From: Chitinophaga eiseniae
Lineage (GTDB): Bacteria > Bacteroidota > Bacteroidia > Chitinophagales > Chitinophagaceae
Length of the DNA: 64,000 bases
Direction: 5' to 3'
NCBI RefSeq assembly: GCF_012641265.1
Contig: NZ_JABAHZ010000002.1
Coordinates: 682,001 to 746,000, forward strand
Shown here: positions 9,031 to 20,953 of the stretch, one piece after another
How positions within the stretch are numbered: the first letter of the stretch is position 1
Layout of the letters: every line of letters starts with the position of its first letter
Notes under the pieces: model-generated
What the model was told of the DNA's origin: nothing
The model's input: only the letters and a program-made list of their open reading frames with translations
The model's database searches: none
Translations under genes and position numbers: made by a program

Positions 9031-9650
9031 GTGGCTGTTTGGTTTAATTGTGCCTGAATATGATGTACTACCGCGCGTTTGTCGTTGGCGGCGGAGATCA
9101 GTCCGCTTACGGCTATTCCATGTATCCCCGTTTCCAGCAGGGCAGGGATATCTTCCGCCAGTATACCGCCAATAGCAATAACGGGAATGGATATATTTCT
9201 TTCTCTCAGCCCCTGCATAATAGACTGGTAGCCCTTTAGCCCCAGTATGGGGCTGAGATTTTGTTTGGTGGTGGTAAACCGGAATGGCCCCACTCCTACA
9301 TAACTGGCGCCATCCTGTACATGTTGCAGGATGTCTTCCAGCGTATTGGCGGTGCCGCCGATAATGAGCTCCGGACCAGTAACAGCCCGTGCTGCCGCCA
9401 CAGACATGTCCAGCTTGCCTACATGTACGCCGGCAGCACCTACCGCGATGGCGATCTGTGGATAGTCGTTAATAATCAGCCGGGCCTGATAACGGTCGCA
9501 GATGGCCTTGGCCGCCTCGGCTACCGGCAAAATAGTTGCCGGCGATTCATTTTTGATACGCAGCTGTATCCATTTGCAGCCAGCATCGCAGGCCGCCTGG
9601 ATATGGTTGGTATGTGGTGTTTGTGATATGTAATGTAAGTGACTGATCAT
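9012..9650 (-). CDS. thiE: Thiamine phosphate synthase ThiE
   Basis: 212 residues. ThiE couples HMP pyrophosphate to thiazole phosphate. The TIM-barrel signature is clear: WIQLRIKN near residue 27, [24 protein letters not shown] for phosphate/pyrimidine binding, [12 protein letters not shown] and PVIAIGGI. Its ATG overlaps the thiD stop (ATGA). A second, TenI-like paralogue lies two genes upstream in the same operon; this copy has the more canonical ThiE motifs and is the likely synthase. Confidence 0.93.
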   Translation of the reverse strand: MISHLHYISQTPHTNHIQAACDAGCKWIQLRIKNESPATILPVAEAAKAICDRYQARLIINDYPQIAIAVGAAGVHVGKLDMSVAAARAVTGPELIIGGTANTLEDILQHVQDGASYVGVGPFRFTTTKQNLSPILGLKGYQSIMQGLRERNISIPVIAIGGILAEDIPALLETGIHGIAVSGLISAANDKRAVVHHIQAQLNQTATWNHSS

Positions 9651-10374
9651 ATGTAATGATATCCTGTTAGTGATGAATGACTGGCTAATAATTTTTCCGT
9701 ATATACTTTCCCGTTATAGCAGGCTTCTGATAGCGACAACCCATTGGCTAACCCGGCTGTGATGGCGGCCGATAATACGCACCCGGAGCCGTGTTTGGGA
9801 TATACCGATGTCAGTACCGGTGGAAAGGTCTGTATCACATCGCCCGTGTATAGCATATCGTACCCTGGCTTGTTTTTATGATGACCTCCTTTCAGCAATA
9901 TGGCACAGCGTTCTGCCAGGGTTCTGGCCGCCGCTTCCCCATCGTTAAGCCCGGATAATAACAACGCTTCATCGTAGTTGGGCGTGAGCAGAAAGATGTC
10001 TGACAGCAGCTCCAACCAGGCTTGCTGCTGTATACTGTTATGGAAAGAATGGCCGGCAGAGGCTTTCAGCACCGGATCCAATATGATGCGGATGCCGGGA
10101 ACCAATAGTTTTACCTGTCGCACCAATTCCTGCATCGACTGGATATCTGCCATGATACCAATTTTGCAGTACCTGGGCTGATGTAATGCCAGTAATGGCC
10201 TGGCCTGTGCCAGTATCTGCGAAACCGGCAGCCATTCTACTGATACAAACTGTTCGGCAGTTTGTACGGTAATAGCGGTACAAGCCCCCAATCCATATAC
10301 CCTGTGTTGTTCAAATGTTTTGATATCTGCCAGCAAACCTGCACCCCCGCTGGGGTCCAGGCCTGCAAAACTCA

Positions 10375-10399
<25 letters not shown>
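9647..10399 (-). CDS. thiD: Hydroxymethylpyrimidine (phospho)kinase ThiD
   Basis: 250 residues from the ATG at 10399 (MEQERPYVMSFAGLDPSGGAG). That start is chosen because the ribokinase-fold substrate motif AGLDPSGGAG normally lies about 10 residues in; the open frame continues 29 codons upstream within the preceding gene. ThiD phosphorylates HMP and HMP-P. The catalytic GSGC motif is present (KHGSGCVLSAAITAGLANG). It overlaps the TenI-like gene by 25 bases and thiE by 4. Confidence 0.95.
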
Positions 10400-13099
<2,700 letters not shown>

Positions 13100-13164
13100 G
13101 TTGATTTGGAATTTAGGTGAAACAATAAACTTTAAGGATGTGGAAAGATGAGAAAGGTTCAGTT

Positions 13165-13254
13165 ACTTTTCCCTACGGCAGTATGAGCTGCTTCAGGTAC
13201 TGAGGGTATCATCTCAGTTTATCCGGGTATAATCCGGATAAACACCCCTAAAGT
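13165..13254 (-). promoter_or_regulatory. TPP (thiamine pyrophosphate) riboswitch
   Basis: Read on the minus strand, the leader of thiS shows the conserved THI-box order: AGGGGTG, an extended P3 hairpin (TTTATCCGG / CCGGATAAA), CTGAGATGATACCC, ACCTGA, then ATACTGCCGTAGGGAA. A short closing P1 stem (ACTTT at 13254-13250 with AAAGT at the other end) fits. The aptamer ends about 65 bases before the thiS ATG. With no clear terminator hairpin in between, control of translation start is the simpler guess. The ligand is established for this class. Confidence 0.95.
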
Positions 13255-13333
13255 GTGGGCGTAAAAGTAAATAAAAAAAACAGGAAATGCGAATTAGAAT
13301 TTGATAGATGCCAGTAATTCGTATTTTTAATTT

Positions 13334-13813
13334 ATGGGAAGAATCTATTTAGGGTGTTTATTGATACTGGCCATTGCCTGTAACCGTGCCAAGCAGCATG
13401 CGGAGGAGGAGGAATTACAGGGTGATAGTAGTTTGATAAGTATCGTAGACAGCAGTAATGCCGGCATTACTGACAGCATTACCGCTGTGGCAGATACAAC
13501 GCTGCAGGTGGATGCAGCTAAGCTCATAGGAAAGTGGATACAGCCTGTAGCAGGCCTGGACAAGGAGATGCAGGGTTTTCAATTAAGAAAGAACGGAACG
13601 GCCAGGTCTATTAACATGTACACCCTGGTGTACGAAAAATGGGAACTGGCGCACGACACCTTATTGTTATGGAATCATTCCGAAGGTGTAAAAGATACTT
13701 CTACGATTGTTGATACTACCATTATTAAAGAGCTTACAGACACTTCCCTGATACTGTTCCCGGTGAAGGCCGCCGAAGGGTACAGAGAAAAGTACCTGAA
13801 ACGGAACGGGTAG
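13334..13813 (+). CDS. Lipocalin-like lipoprotein
   Basis: 159 residues. A lipoprotein signal peptide ends at lipobox LAIAC (Cys16). It is followed by a low-complexity acidic linker rich in D, S and T (about 20-55) and a C-terminal domain of beta strands beginning KLIGKWIQPVAG, a pattern of the lipocalin-like proteins common in Bacteroidota. KLIGKW at the domain start is the family's most typical feature. Function is unknown. It is divergent from the thiamine operon, with 79 bases between its start and the riboswitch. Confidence 0.7.
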   Translation: MGRIYLGCLLILAIACNRAKQHAEEEELQGDSSLISIVDSSNAGITDSITAVADTTLQVDAAKLIGKWIQPVAGLDKEMQGFQLRKNGTARSINMYTLVYEKWELAHDTLLLWNHSEGVKDTSTIVDTTIIKELTDTSLILFPVKAAEGYREKYLKRNG

Positions 13814-13814
13814 A

Positions 13815-14066
13815 TCAGTTGTAGATCTGCCAGAGTCCTACCAGGCAGGCTACTACCGACATAAATATACCGGCCGCGGCGAGTTGCATATCATCGATAT
13901 TTTTTCTTCCTATAAATAAGGAAATCAGGCCTATAATGATGGCTACACAACCGGCGCTTACTGCATATGCAGGTGTTTTGGTAGTGAATGCAAATGCGGC
14001 GGATAATACCCCGATAATGAGAGCTGAGATACAGGCTGTCTTTGTTGCGGTTGTTGAGTGTTGCAT
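13815..14066 (-). CDS. Small three-span membrane protein, unknown function
   Basis: 83 residues with three hydrophobic segments: ACISALIIGVLSAAFAF, YAVSAGCVAIIIGLISLFIG and MQLAAAGIFMSVVACLVGLW. A short charged link RKNIDD lies between the second and third. I do not recognise a named family. It is convergent with the lipocalin-like gene, one base away, and is followed upstream on the same strand by the desaturase-family gene. Confidence 0.6.
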   Translation of the reverse strand: MQHSTTATKTACISALIIGVLSAAFAFTTKTPAYAVSAGCVAIIIGLISLFIGRKNIDDMQLAAAGIFMSVVACLVGLWQIYN

Positions 14067-14124
14067 ATATATTCAAGTTTTGAAAAACAGGTGGAGGAAT
14101 ATTGTTCATCTATAGCTTATCGTA

Positions 14125-14949
14125 TTAACTGCTTACATTTTCTTTAATGGTCGCCGCATGTTCCCAGGGAACTTTTAAGAGTGTGCCTACGTCCTGGTAG
14201 CGGGCGTCCTGGTATTCATCCAATCCATATTTGAGGGCAAGCGTGTCTGGTACTTTTACGAAGGTGCCAAAGAGCCGGTCCCAGATAGAGAATATATTGG
14301 CGTAATTGGCGTCCGTTTCCGGTTGGTAGCGGCTGTGGTGCACCTTGTGCATGTCGGGCGATACAATGACCCAGCTCAGCGCGTTATCCAACCATTGCGG
14401 CAGGTGGATATTGGCGTGGTTAAACTGGGAGAGGAAGGCCGACAGGCTCTGATAAAACATCACCATCCAGAAAGGGACTCCCATGGTAATAATGGCCACG
14501 AAGAGCGCTATGACCCGCCAGAGGCTTTCCACCGGATGATGCCGGAGAGCGGTGGTGGCATCTATCTGGGTATCTATATGATGAATTTTATGGAATTGCC
14601 ATAGCCAGGCGGTTTTATGTTGTACCCAGTGAATAGCCCAGGCGCCGATAAAATCGAGCATCAGCAATGCGAGGATGGTATGTAGCCAAAGTGGAAGTGG
14701 TACCAGGTAAAGCGCCCCAAAATGGGTTTCGCCGGTCCACCGGGAAGCTTTTACAATAAGGAACGCCAATCCTGTATTTACAATTACCGTAGTCAGTGTA
14801 AAAAACAGGTTGGTACCGGCATGACGGTAGCGGTTGGCTCCAAACCGGAACCGTGGAGCGATCCCTTCTATTATCCATAACAGTACCAGCCCACTTATGA
14901 GTATAGCGGTACGCCAGGCGGAAGGAATATGTTCAAAAAAGCTTACCAT
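14125..14949 (-). CDS. Sterol desaturase / fatty acid hydroxylase family protein
   Basis: 274 residues, integral membrane. The di-iron histidine clusters of the superfamily are present: HWVQH (near residue 107), HKIHH (near 120) and HKVHHSR (near 200), with hydrophobic spans around them. Members hydroxylate or desaturate lipids. In Bacteroidota the lipid substrate is usually not known, so I give no specific reaction. It lies upstream of the three-span membrane protein on the same strand, 58 bases away, and may share its transcript. Confidence 0.88.
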   Translation of the reverse strand: MVSFFEHIPSAWRTAILISGLVLLWIIEGIAPRFRFGANRYRHAGTNLFFTLTTVIVNTGLAFLIVKASRWTGETHFGALYLVPLPLWLHTILALLMLDFIGAWAIHWVQHKTAWLWQFHKIHHIDTQIDATTALRHHPVESLWRVIALFVAIITMGVPFWMVMFYQSLSAFLSQFNHANIHLPQWLDNALSWVIVSPDMHKVHHSRYQPETDANYANIFSIWDRLFGTFVKVPDTLALKYGLDEYQDARYQDVGTLLKVPWEHAATIKENVSS

Positions 14950-15204
14950 AACTGGTAAAGTATATGTTGTCGAAATATTACGCTACGCTTATGTTGGTTT
15001 TCCTGACCAGGCAAACAAAATCAATACGGGTGGATATGGGGAGCGATCTGAATGATTATAATACACAGTACGTTATAAGTTACTGTTATTATCCCTGCGT
15101 TACTGTTCTGAACCTTTCGGGTGTATTCCCCGGGTTGATTCCGGGTAAAAATTACAACTATTTGGGGAATAAATAAAGGGCTTTAAGGGCCATGGGTAAA
15201 GAAA
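14950..15204. other. Intergenic region, no gene seen
   Basis: Space between the desaturase-family start and the dnaN terminator. I found no open frame with family resemblance, no exact TAnnTTTG element for the desaturase gene and no RNA gene. It should contain that gene's promoter. Confidence 0.4.
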
Positions 15205-15233
15205 AAAGCAACCTCTTTGTGGGAGATTGCTTT
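15205..15233 (-). terminator. Intrinsic terminator of dnaN
   Basis: On the minus strand AAAGCAATCTC pairs with GAGGTTGCTTT (one G-U pair) across a 7-base loop and is followed by TTTTTTC. It lies 58 bases after the dnaN stop. Confidence 0.8.
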
Positions 15234-15290
15234 ATGTATATTTTTTTAATTATAAGTATTTTCCTTTTAGCGTTTCGCTAAGAAAGAATA

Positions 15291-16409
15291 CTAGTTATTC
15301 AACATTAGCGGCATTACCAACATGAGCAGGTCTTCATTTTCTTCTTTTTCAGAAGGTCTGAGGATACCGGCTTTAGTAGCGGTGGCGAGGTCGATGGAAA
15401 TTTCATCGCCTTCGGCAGCGTTGAGCATTTCGATGAGGAATTTGGCGTTGAAGGCAATCTGCATATCATCGCCGGTGTACTGGCAGCTCATGCGTTCGTT
15501 ACCTTCAAAGGAGAAGTCCACATCCTGGGCAGATAACTGGAGTTCGCTGCCGGTAATGCTGAGGGCTACCTGGTTAGTGCTCTTATTAGCAAATACGCCT
15601 ACGCGTTTCAAAGCGTTCTGGAAGTCGCTTTTCACGACGGTGAGCCGATATGGATTGTCTTTAGGTATTACCACCTTATAGTCGGGGAACCGGGCGTCGA
15701 TGAGGCGGCAGATCATCTGGGCGCCTTCGTGCTGTACAAAGAAGTGGTTCTGGCTATAGGCAATTTTAATTTCGGTTTCGTTGTCTGGCAGAGCGGTTTT
15801 GAGCAGGTTCAAAGGCTTTTTAGGTACAATGAAGCTGTCGGCTTGCGGGCATTTCACGTCTGTTCTTACGTATTTTACCAGGCGATGGGCGTCGGTAGCT
15901 ACGAAAGTGAGGCTCTCGGGGGAGATTTCGAAGAATACGCCGGTCATAGCGGGGCGCAGATCATCGTTGCTCACGGCAAACAGGGTTTTATTAATCGCCG
16001 TTACCAGGCCGGTAGCAGCCATGGTAAAGGAGGTAGTATCATCGGCAGCAGGTTCTTTCGGGAAGTTTTCCGGATTTTCACCCATTACCTTGTACTTACC
16101 GTTGTCTGAAGTGATTTCTACTGCGTAAGAATTCAGGTCAATATGGAAGGTCAGCGGTTGATCAGGCAGATTTTTCAGGGAGTCCATCAGGATTTTCGCC
16201 GGAATACAGATTTTTCCGCTTTCCTTGGCTTCCACCTCCAGCTTCACCCGCATAACAGTTTCCAGGTCAGTAGCAACTACAGTCAGTTCATTTTTGTCAA
16301 TCAGGAACAGAAAATCCTCCAGTATTGGTAATACTGTGTTAGAATTGATCACCCCGCTGATTTGTTGTAATTGTTTTAATAAAGTAGAGGAAGAAACAAT
16401 AAATTTCAT
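15291..16409 (-). CDS. dnaN: DNA polymerase III sliding clamp, beta subunit
   Basis: 372 residues, the normal length. Three repeated clamp domains are visible, starting with MKFIVSSSTLLKQLQQISGVI, and the C-terminus ends with LMLVMPLMLNN, close to the usual ...P(M/V)R(L/M) tail but with a Bacteroidota-type ending. The clamp tethers DNA polymerase to DNA. It is a single gene here, not next to dnaA, which is usual in this phylum. Two candidate -7 elements lie about 90-110 bases upstream. Confidence 0.98.
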   Translation of the reverse strand: MKFIVSSSTLLKQLQQISGVINSNTVLPILEDFLFLIDKNELTVVATDLETVMRVKLEVEAKESGKICIPAKILMDSLKNLPDQPLTFHIDLNSYAVEITSDNGKYKVMGENPENFPKEPAADDTTSFTMAATGLVTAINKTLFAVSNDDLRPAMTGVFFEISPESLTFVATDAHRLVKYVRTDVKCPQADSFIVPKKPLNLLKTALPDNETEIKIAYSQNHFFVQHEGAQMICRLIDARFPDYKVVIPKDNPYRLTVVKSDFQNALKRVGVFANKSTNQVALSITGSELQLSAQDVDFSFEGNERMSCQYTGDDMQIAFNAKFLIEMLNAAEGDEISIDLATATKAGILRPSEKEENEDLLMLVMPLMLNN

Positions 16410-16497
16410 GATCTATATAAGTTTGCTTATCATTTTTTGGTGATGGGTAACCATAGAGGGACTGGCCTGACTCAAAGCGTTACCTCCCATAAAAGGT

Positions 16498-16520
16498 CAA
16501 ATGTACAGTAAACAAAGATA
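16498..16520 (-). promoter_or_regulatory. Two candidate -7 promoter elements of dnaN
   Basis: On the minus strand TATCTTTG (16520-16513) and TACATTTG (16505-16498) both match the Bacteroidota TAnnTTTG consensus exactly. I do not see a good TTG -33 box at the usual 19-base spacing for either, so the call is moderate. Confidence 0.45.
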
Positions 16521-16741
16521 GAAAGTTTCGACATTCGCCCTAATTTCATCACATCTTATACACTAAGATAATGTGGTTTTACACAACGATTTGCAGGCCT
16601 TCATATATTTATTTTTAAGATAATACTATGCGTTATTGTTAAAAAGGACTGTCTTTATTAGATGGTATTTAATGGCGACATATTATTATTGATGAATGTG
16701 AAAAGAATTAGCCCGTTCTTTTAAATTATCTTCAAATCGGT

Positions 16742-16749
16742 TACTTTTG
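16742..16749 (+). promoter_or_regulatory. Candidate -7 promoter element of the aminotransferase gene
   Basis: TACTTTTG matches TAnnTTTG exactly, 44 bases before the ATG. The -33 region carries only a weak TTC. The 384-base gap between dnaN and this gene holds the two divergent promoters and nothing else that I can see. Confidence 0.5.
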
Positions 16750-16793
16750 CCGCGCTGAAAAATTATTCCAAAACCAACAAAAAAAAGCAGGTT

Positions 16794-18053
16794 ATGAAAC
16801 TGTCTCATTTAGCCGAAACACTGATTGGATCCGAAATCATTAAGTTAGCAGCTGAAATAAAGGAGAAACAGGCCAAGGGTGAGAAGATTTACAATTTCAC
16901 GATTGGCGATTTTGACCCGAAGGTATTTCCCATCCCGGTTGAATTTGAACAGGAAATCATAACAGCCTATAAGGAGCACCTGACGAACTATCCTCCTGCA
17001 GATGGTATTGCGGAGTTAAGACAGGCAGTAGGTGGTTTTATAGCTGAACGGGAAGGGTTGACTTATGATCCGGCTAAGGAAATCGTGATTTCCTGTGGTG
17101 GTCGTCCGATCATTTATGCTACCTTCCGTACCATTGTGGATCGCGGTGAAAAAGTAGTATATGCCACGCCTTCCTGGAATAACAATCACTACACCCATTT
17201 CCTCGAAGCGGAGCACGTAGTATTGGAAACCACGCCGGAAAACGACTTTATGCCTACGGCGGCTGAACTGAAGCCACTGTTAAAAGGTGCTACTCTCCTG
17301 GCGCTTTGCTCCCCGCAAAACCCTACCGGTACCGCCTTCCATAAACATCAGCTGGAAGAAATCTGTGACCTGGTACTGGCGGAGAACAAAAGCAGGGGTG
17401 CCGGTGAAAAGCCACTCTATGTAATGTTCGACCAGATGTATTGGGTGCTTACCTTTGGTGAAACACATCACTACAATCCCGTTTCTCTCCGTCCGGAAAT
17501 GAAGGATTATACCATTTTTATCGATGGTATGAGTAAAGCCTTTGCTGCTACCGGCGTAAGAGTGGGTTGGGCTTTAGGTCCCGCACACGTAATCGGTAAA
17601 ATGAAATCCATTCTCTCTCACGTAGGCGCCTGGAGCCCGATGGCAGAGCAAAAAGCTGCCGCCCGCTACCTGGTACAGAAAGAGAATGTGGATAAATACC
17701 TCCAGCACTTTAAAGGAGAAATCGAGGAAAGACTGGTAAAAATCTACAATGGCTTCGATAAGCTGAAGAAAGCTGGTCATCAGGTAGAAGCGATTGCACC
17801 ACAGGCGGCCATCTATCTCACCGTTAAATTTGACCTCGTAGGTAAACAAACGGCTGAAGGTACGGTGCTGGCTGACCAGGCTGCGGTTACTTCCTACATC
17901 CTGAATGAAGCAAAACTGGCACTGGTACCGTTCTACGCATTCGGATCTGCTAAAAACTCACCCTGGTACCGCCTCAGCGTAGGGACCTGCGTGAAGGAAG
18001 AAATTCCGGCAATGTTCGAAAAATTACAGAGCGCACTGGAAAAACTGAAATAA
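16794..18053 (+). CDS. Pyridoxal-phosphate-dependent aminotransferase, class I/II
   Basis: 419 residues. The fold-type I signature is complete: FTIGDFDPKVFPIP and NYPPADGIAELRQAV at the N-terminus, SPQNPTGTAF for the cofactor ring, and the lysine that binds PLP in DGMSKAFAATGVRVGWALG. The C-terminus has the substrate-carboxylate region WYRLSVGTCVKEE. The family includes aspartate and related aminotransferases; the exact amino acid cannot be told. It is a single gene with its own promoter and a strong terminator. Confidence 0.92.
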   Translation: MKLSHLAETLIGSEIIKLAAEIKEKQAKGEKIYNFTIGDFDPKVFPIPVEFEQEIITAYKEHLTNYPPADGIAELRQAVGGFIAEREGLTYDPAKEIVISCGGRPIIYATFRTIVDRGEKVVYATPSWNNNHYTHFLEAEHVVLETTPENDFMPTAAELKPLLKGATLLALCSPQNPTGTAFHKHQLEEICDLVLAENKSRGAGEKPLYVMFDQMYWVLTFGETHHYNPVSLRPEMKDYTIFIDGMSKAFAATGVRVGWALGPAHVIGKMKSILSHVGAWSPMAEQKAAARYLVQKENVDKYLQHFKGEIEERLVKIYNGFDKLKKAGHQVEAIAPQAAIYLTVKFDLVGKQTAEGTVLADQAAVTSYILNEAKLALVPFYAFGSAKNSPWYRLSVGTCVKEEIPAMFEKLQSALEKLK

Positions 18054-18081
18054 CCAGGTCACTTCCTGAAAATATATTTTG

Positions 18082-18124
18082 AAGGAGAGTGAAGACAGGT
18101 AACTGTCTTCGCTCTCCTTTTTTT
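18082..18124 (+). terminator. Intrinsic terminator of the aminotransferase gene
   Basis: 17-base arms (18082-18098 and 18103-18119) with one wobble pair around a GTAA loop, followed by a run of seven T. It lies 28 bases after the stop codon. Confidence 0.92.
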
Positions 18125-18175
18125 GTGTCTGATTATCAATCATATACGAGCTTTCACTCTCTTCCCATCTTCTCT

Positions 18176-18210
18176 TTTTTGACTTTTTGACTTTTGTCAT
18201 CAAAAAGTTA
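18176..18210 (+). promoter_or_regulatory. Tandem TTTTTGAC repeats, candidate TetR operator
   Basis: TTTTTGAC occurs twice back to back (18176-18183, 18184-18191), followed by an inverted copy with a 2-base insertion (GTCATCAAAAA, 18196-18206). The same TTTTGAC word appears again in the palindrome next to the first TetR gene. A repeated, partly palindromic word upstream of a regulator gene suggests operator sites. Confidence 0.5.
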
Positions 18211-18258
18211 AATAGCTGTTAAAAGGTCAACTCGCGCTACTAATTCAAAAAAACTTTC

Positions 18259-18290
18259 TAATTTTGACTTTGAAACTAAAAAAGTCAAAA
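18259..18290 (+). promoter_or_regulatory. Promoter -7 element overlapped by a perfect inverted repeat (candidate TetR operator)
   Basis: TAATTTTG (18259-18266) matches the -7 consensus. It overlaps the palindrome TTTTGACTTT (18262-18271) / AAAGTCAAAA (18281-18290), perfect over 10 bases with a 9-base spacer and 5 bases from the ATG of the first TetR gene. Binding here would block transcription of the whole efflux operon. Confidence 0.6.
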
Positions 18291-18295
18291 GGTTA

Positions 18296-18901
18296 ATGCA
18301 CACAGAAGCTAAAGATGAAATGAGGGATAAAATCCTCGAAGCGGCTCTGAAGCGTTTTACTCACTATGGCGCTTCTAAAACAACGATGAACGAGATAGCA
18401 GATGATCTTCACTGCTCCAAGGCTTCGCTGTACTATTATTTTCCTGATAAGAAAGCTATGCACGTTGCCGTACTCCAAAAGATTGCGGAAGCATACTTCA
18501 GTAAAATGGAAAAAGAAGGGGAACTGTTGACATCCGCCACCCAGGCTTTATATAATATTATAGATCTCCGGAAGGAATTCATCATCAGATTTTGCCGGCT
18601 GGAAATATTTAAGATCCTACAGGACAATACCGCCCTCTTTCAACAGGAAAAGCGGAAAGCACGGGAAAGGGAGATACATCTCCACACCCGTATTATTGAA
18701 GCAGGTATTGCCTCAGGGGAATTTAAGACAGACAACCCTGCACAGGTAGCAGAACTGCTGGTACTGTCAGGAATAGGAATACGTTTCTCGCTGATGGATG
18801 ACCCCAGGGAAGATTTTGAAATGGATGAAGAAGAAATGGATAAGGTGGTAGAAAAACAAAAGCAACTGCTGGATATCTTTATAAAAGGATTAAAAGCATA
18901 A
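18296..18901 (+). CDS. TetR-family transcriptional regulator (first of two)
   Basis: 201 residues. The N-terminal HTH is typical: RDKILEAALKRFTHYGASKTTMNEIADDLHCSKASLYYYFPDK. The C-terminal ligand domain is helical and ends in a very acidic segment (MDEEEMDKVVEKQKQ). It is the first gene of the efflux operon, 11 bases before a second TetR gene, and a palindrome sits just ahead of its ATG. It most likely represses the operon and itself, released by a substrate of the pump; the ligand is unknown. Confidence 0.93.
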   Translation: MHTEAKDEMRDKILEAALKRFTHYGASKTTMNEIADDLHCSKASLYYYFPDKKAMHVAVLQKIAEAYFSKMEKEGELLTSATQALYNIIDLRKEFIIRFCRLEIFKILQDNTALFQQEKRKAREREIHLHTRIIEAGIASGEFKTDNPAQVAELLVLSGIGIRFSLMDDPREDFEMDEEEMDKVVEKQKQLLDIFIKGLKA

Positions 18902-18912
18902 CAACGGAAACC

Positions 18913-19527
18913 ATGGAAATGAGAGAAAGGATACTCGGAACAGCACTGAGAATGTTCAAAACCTATGGTGTTAAAGGAGTAACCATGTTTGATATTGCGC
19001 GTGATTGCGGTATTTCCAAGAAAACAGTATACGAGCATTTTGTAGACAAACAGGCGCTGATAGACGAAGGTATGCAGCAGTTGCTTAATAATCATATGGC
19101 GTATTTCAACGAATGTATGGCCACCACCGACAATGCGATTGAAGAAATGGTACGCAATATGAAGTATGTCACCAATATCGCGAAAACGCAGAACCCTGTG
19201 ATGTTGTATGAAATCCAGAAGTATCATCCCGATACCTGGAAAAGTGTGGAAAGCTTTAAGGCTGAGGGGATATTGTGTAACATCCGTAAAAATTTAGAAA
19301 GAGGTATGACGGAAGGCCTATACCGTCAGCATCTTCATACAGATATTGTAGCACGTATGCGCCAGCTGCAGCTGGAGGCAGCATTTGACCCGATCCAATA
19401 CCCGGCAGATCAATTTGAAATGCACACGGTAATGGAACAAGTAACCGCCCATTTCATCCTGGGCATTGCTACACTCAAAGGACATAAACTGGCAAACCAG
19501 TACCTGCAAATTAAAGAAGACGAATAA
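18913..19527 (+). CDS. TetR-family transcriptional regulator (second of two)
   Basis: 204 residues with the HTH RERILGTALRMFKTYGVKGVTMFDIARDCGISKKTVYEHFVDKQALI. Sequence similarity to the first TetR protein is limited to the HTH, so this is probably not a recent duplication. It lies 26 bases before the TolC-like gene. Tandem TetR genes in front of an RND pump suggest response to two different signals or a heteromeric repressor. Confidence 0.93.
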   Translation: MEMRERILGTALRMFKTYGVKGVTMFDIARDCGISKKTVYEHFVDKQALIDEGMQQLLNNHMAYFNECMATTDNAIEEMVRNMKYVTNIAKTQNPVMLYEIQKYHPDTWKSVESFKAEGILCNIRKNLERGMTEGLYRQHLHTDIVARMRQLQLEAAFDPIQYPADQFEMHTVMEQVTAHFILGIATLKGHKLANQYLQIKEDE

Positions 19528-19553
19528 ACTACTACCGCTAACAGATTTATTTT

Positions 19554-20909
19554 ATGAAGCGATTAAAGTTAACGCTTATCCTCCTCGTAGGGATAGGGGT
19601 ATATAATGGCTATGCCCAAGCGCAGCTTACCTTACAGGAAGCACTGAAGTTTGCCCTGGCAAATAATAAACAACTGGCCAGGACAAAAATGGACGAAGAA
19701 ATGGGTAAGTACAAAACCCAGGAAGTTCGCTCCCAGGCTCTGCCACAGCTGAATGGTAATGCCTCTTACACCGATAACCTGATGCTGCAGAAATCACTGC
19801 TTCCAGGTGCCATTTTTGGTAAGCCGGACAGCTCCATTTTAGTGGCATTTGGCGTGAAATACAACGCCACCGTAGGTGCGGAACTGAACCAGCAAATCTT
19901 TAACAAGGCTGTATTCACAGGATTGAAAGCGGCTAAATCGGGCGAAGAATATTATCGGCTGCAAACAGCGCAATCCACCGAAACCGTGATCTACAACGTG
20001 TCACAGTTGTACTACCAACTTTTGGTAACACAGGAAAAGATTATTACCATCAACAGTAATATCGAAAAACTTACAGCACTGGTAACTGCCACCAAATCGC
20101 AGTTTGATAATGGCCTGGCAAAAAAGATTGACCTGGACCGTATCCGGGTAAATCTTACCAACAACCTGACTCAGCGTACACAGTTACAGAATCAATATGC
20201 TACGCAAACCAACAACCTGAAAAAGGTGATGGGCATGCCTTTGCAGTCAACCTTCCTGTTACCTCCAGCTTCGCTGAAGGAGATAGAAAACAAAGCTGCC
20301 GGCGTATTGCAATATGATGATATGAACCTGAGCAACAGAACTGAATATAAATTACTGAAGAAGCAGGAAGAGCTGCAACAGTTGCAGAAGAAAGCTTACC
20401 TGGCAGAATATTATCCTTCGTTGTCATTGTTTGGAAGATACTCCTACAATGGTATGAGTCAGCAGTTTGCTTTTCAGAAAGATCCATCTAATTCTACCAG
20501 TTGGTATGGCGCTGCCGCCATCGGCGTTTCCCTGAAGATACCCATCTTCGATGGTTTTGGCCGCCGCTCAAAAGTGAACCAGTCCAATGTAACATTGCGT
20601 CAGCTCAACAAACAGCTGGAAGATACCGAGCTGTCACTGAACACCGACTACGAAAATGCCAAGTTGATGGTACGTAGTAATTTATCTACCATCACTACAC
20701 AAAAAGAAAACGTAGACCTGGCTAACGAAGTGTTCTACTCTACCCAGAACAATTATAAGCTGGGCCTGGCAGGCTTAACAGACCTGCTGAATGCAGAAAC
20801 GTCGCTGACAGACGCACAAAACAGCTACAACGAGGCACTGTTGCAGTATAAGCTGGCAGAGCTGGAAATCATAAAAAGCAAAGGAAGTCTGAGAGACCTC
20901 CTAAACTAA
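19554..20909 (+). CDS. TolC-family outer membrane efflux protein
   Basis: 451 residues after a signal peptide (ending near YAQAQ). Two repeated outer-membrane-efflux domains are visible, with long coiled-coil helices (LTLQEALKFALANNKQLARTKMDEE; TQKENVDLANEVFYSTQNNYKLGLAGLTDLLNAETSLTDAQNSYNEALLQYKLAELEIIKSKG, quoted in parts). It forms the exit duct of a tripartite pump. It is the first structural gene, followed by adaptor and inner-membrane transporter. Confidence 0.93.
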   Translation: MKRLKLTLILLVGIGVYNGYAQAQLTLQEALKFALANNKQLARTKMDEEMGKYKTQEVRSQALPQLNGNASYTDNLMLQKSLLPGAIFGKPDSSILVAFGVKYNATVGAELNQQIFNKAVFTGLKAAKSGEEYYRLQTAQSTETVIYNVSQLYYQLLVTQEKIITINSNIEKLTALVTATKSQFDNGLAKKIDLDRIRVNLTNNLTQRTQLQNQYATQTNNLKKVMGMPLQSTFLLPPASLKEIENKAAGVLQYDDMNLSNRTEYKLLKKQEELQQLQKKAYLAEYYPSLSLFGRYSYNGMSQQFAFQKDPSNSTSWYGAAAIGVSLKIPIFDGFGRRSKVNQSNVTLRQLNKQLEDTELSLNTDYENAKLMVRSNLSTITTQKENVDLANEVFYSTQNNYKLGLAGLTDLLNAETSLTDAQNSYNEALLQYKLAELEIIKSKGSLRDLLN

Positions 20910-20953
20910 ATGTATAAACGAAAACAAGGATAGAACACACAAACTATTTGCAG

